From NCBI GenBank assembly GCA_002404795.1, contig DHKK01000138.1, positions 6,437-13,706 of the forward strand: DNA of 7,270 nt, read 5' to 3'. This document shows positions 6,725 to 7,270 of this stretch, one piece after another (the first letter of the stretch is position 1; each line of letters begins with the position of its first letter). The notes beneath the pieces were generated by a model. It had not been told where the DNA came from. It ran no database searches and saw only the letters and a list, made by a program, of their open reading frames with translations. A program made the translations under genes and the position numbers. This DNA is from Clostridiales bacterium UBA4696 (GTDB taxonomy: Bacteria > Bacillota > Clostridia > Oscillospirales > Oscillospiraceae).

Positions 6725-6778
6725 AGGTACCTCGTTGAGGGATTTCAATATCGAATCGCGGGGCGTTCCGCCCCCTAA

Positions 6779-6825
6779 GGCTCCCCTTCCAGGGGAGCTG
6801 TCAGCCGAAGGCTGACTGAGAGGTC
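6779..6825 (-). repeat. Two-hairpin repeat unit, copy 4 (inner end of right long repeat)
   Basis: On the plus strand the stems are CTCCCCT (6781-6787) / AGGGGAG (6791-6797) and GTCAGCC (6800-6806) / GGCTGAC (6810-6816). It corresponds to copy 3 within the other long repeat, with one extra base pair in the GTCAGC stem. Confidence 0.8.
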
Positions 6826-6860
6826 GTTTCAAATTTGCAGCTGCCGGATGCCTCCGGCGG

Positions 6861-6894
6861 CCCTATCTTTTCCGTCTTGCCGGAAAAGATAGGG
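6861..6894. repeat. 14-bp perfect hairpin inside the right long repeat
   Basis: CCCTATCTTTTCCG (6861-6874) pairs fully with CGGAAAAGATAGGG (6881-6894) around TCTTGC. Compared with the left copy, the loop differs and the loop-closing pair has switched from C-G to G-C in element orientation, so pairing is preserved. A second small hairpin, GCCGGA/TCCGGC (6843-6848 with 6853-6858), lies alongside and is only partly conserved on the left. Confidence 0.85.
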
Positions 6895-7117
6895 AAGAAA
6901 AGGGGCGCTTGGACGCGTTTGGTGCTTTCTGCATCTGAATTTAGGCAAGTCCCGATGTTTCAGTTTGGCGTTCCACTCGGGAGTCACCTTACGTATGTCT
7001 GACTACGCGCCGCCTGATACGGGGGTATCAAATTTGTAACTAGTTGCATTAGAACGATTGCTGACAATAGAAGGTACGGTGGAAATCCGGATGGATATTA
7101 CCTTCTTGCGGGGGAAA

Positions 7118-7162
7118 GGCTCCCCTTCCAGGGGAGCTGTCTGCGAAGCAGACTGAGAGGTC
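7118..7162 (-). repeat. Two-hairpin repeat unit, copy 5
   Basis: On the plus strand the stems are CTCCCCT (7120-7126) / AGGGGAG (7130-7136) and GTCTGC (7139-7144) / GCAGAC (7148-7153). It is a free-standing unit immediately outside the right long repeat. It continues into GTCACAAATTTG, which resembles the sequence next to copy 4, so the repeated unit probably extends about 15 bases past the hairpins. Confidence 0.75.
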
Positions 7163-7180
7163 GTCACAAATTTGCTGCAA

Positions 7181-7228
7181 CCTCTCCGTCTCGGCTTCGC
7201 CGAGCCACCTCCCCTGAGAGGGGAGGCC
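7181..7228 (+). repeat. Two-hairpin repeat unit, copy 6
   Basis: Hairpin 1 is CTCGGC (7190-7195), TTC, GCCGAG (7199-7204). Hairpin 2 is CCTCCCCT (7208-7215), GAG, AGGGGAGG (7219-7226). It faces copy 5 head to head, with an 18-base spacer containing CAAATTTG between them. Confidence 0.75.
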
Positions 7229-7248
7229 TTGGACTTGCGCACTCCCGA

Positions 7249-7270
7249 GGCTCCCCTTGTCAAGGGGAGC
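7249..7270 (-). repeat. Two-hairpin repeat unit, copy 7 (cut by window edge)
   Basis: GCTCCCCTTG (7250-7259), T, CAAGGGGAGC (7261-7270) is a 10-bp near-perfect palindrome equal to the second hairpin of copy 2 in the opposite orientation. The other hairpin would lie past the window end. Confidence 0.6.

Larger units (their letters stand above)
6777..7109 (-). repeat. Long (~333 bp) intergenic repeat, right copy (inverted)
   Basis: This is the second copy of the element at 111-443, in opposite orientation, upstream of rsmB. Reading on the minus strand the order is the same: GCAAGAAGGT (7109-7100), ACCTTCTATTG (7075-7065), the identical 21-bp block (7021-7001), CTGAAACAT, CTTGCCT, GCACCAAACG, the 14-bp hairpin (6894-6881 with 6874-6861), GGCAGCTGCAAAT, and the two-hairpin unit (6825-6779). 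The first 33 bases are the least conserved: the terminal hairpin here keeps only the outer AAGGTA/TACCTT pairing and has no U-tract. The element ends 52 bases before the rsmB start, so any operon promoter must lie within it, in that short gap, or beyond it. Confidence 0.8.
6725..7270. other. Right non-coding region upstream of rsmB
   Basis: No credible gene is seen. Next to rsmB are its Shine-Dalgarno sequence and a small GGGGCG/CGCCCC hairpin (6760-6765 with 6769-6774). Then come the right long repeat and copies 5, 6 and 7 of the two-hairpin unit. A convincing minus-strand promoter was not found. A TTGTCA near 7067-7062 lacks a well-spaced TATAAT-like partner. The def, fmt or priA genes that often precede rsmB in Firmicutes are absent from this stretch. 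Confidence 0.7.

Noticed and set aside
6725..6832. 36-residue N-terminal extension of RsmB
   Set aside because: It translates the two-hairpin repeat. The ATG at 6724 has a good ribosome binding site and matches the family start.
7030..7075. Possible promoters on either strand (TTGTCA on minus, TTGCAT on plus)
   Set aside because: No TATAAT-like box at 16-18 bp spacing accompanies either candidate.
7003..7263. 86-residue minus-strand frame at the right edge
   Set aside because: It reads straight through hairpin repeats and the end of the long repeat, which accounts for all of its sequence.
7118..7270. Possible CRISPR-like array of palindromic repeats
   Set aside because: Units alternate in orientation, differ in stem sequence, and have no regular unique spacers or nearby cas genes.

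Overview
The window is GC-rich and carries one compact five-gene operon, entirely on the minus strand. The order is rsmB, rlmN, prpC, prkC, rsgA (6724 down to 445). Gene content, strong GGAGG-type ribosome binding sites and the tandem-hairpin repeats around the operon suggest a high-GC gut Clostridia lineage, most likely Oscillospirales (Oscillibacter/Faecalibacterium-like). The genus is an inference.

Layout: 1-444 is non-coding and repeat-rich. It holds two hairpin repeats, a strong minus-strand terminator for the operon, and a long repeat ending next to the rsgA stop codon. 445-6724 is the operon: rsmB and rlmN overlap by 4 bases, rlmN-prpC are 13 nt apart, prpC-prkC 45 nt, and prkC-rsgA 7 nt. 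The 45-nt gap is filled by a possible 10-codon ORF. 6725-7270 is again non-coding and made almost wholly of repeats. No convincing promoter was found, so the operon may be transcribed from beyond the right edge.

Function: RsmB methylates 16S rRNA. RlmN methylates 23S rRNA and, in some bacteria, tRNA. RsgA is a GTPase for late 30S subunit maturation. PrkC/PrpC are a membrane Ser/Thr kinase that senses cell-wall muropeptides and its cognate phosphatase. The operon thus joins ribosome maturation to cell-envelope signalling. In Bacillus subtilis the RsgA orthologue CpgA is a reported PrkC substrate.

The least explained part is outside the genes. The operon is bracketed by two diverged copies of a roughly 333-bp element in inverted orientation (111-443 and 6777-7109). 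Each contains a perfect 14-bp hairpin, a 21-bp block identical between copies, and a two-hairpin unit at its inner end. That two-hairpin unit occurs seven times in the window, counting edge-cut copies, and its stem sequences change in a compensatory way. I do not recognise the long element as a named RNA or transposon family.
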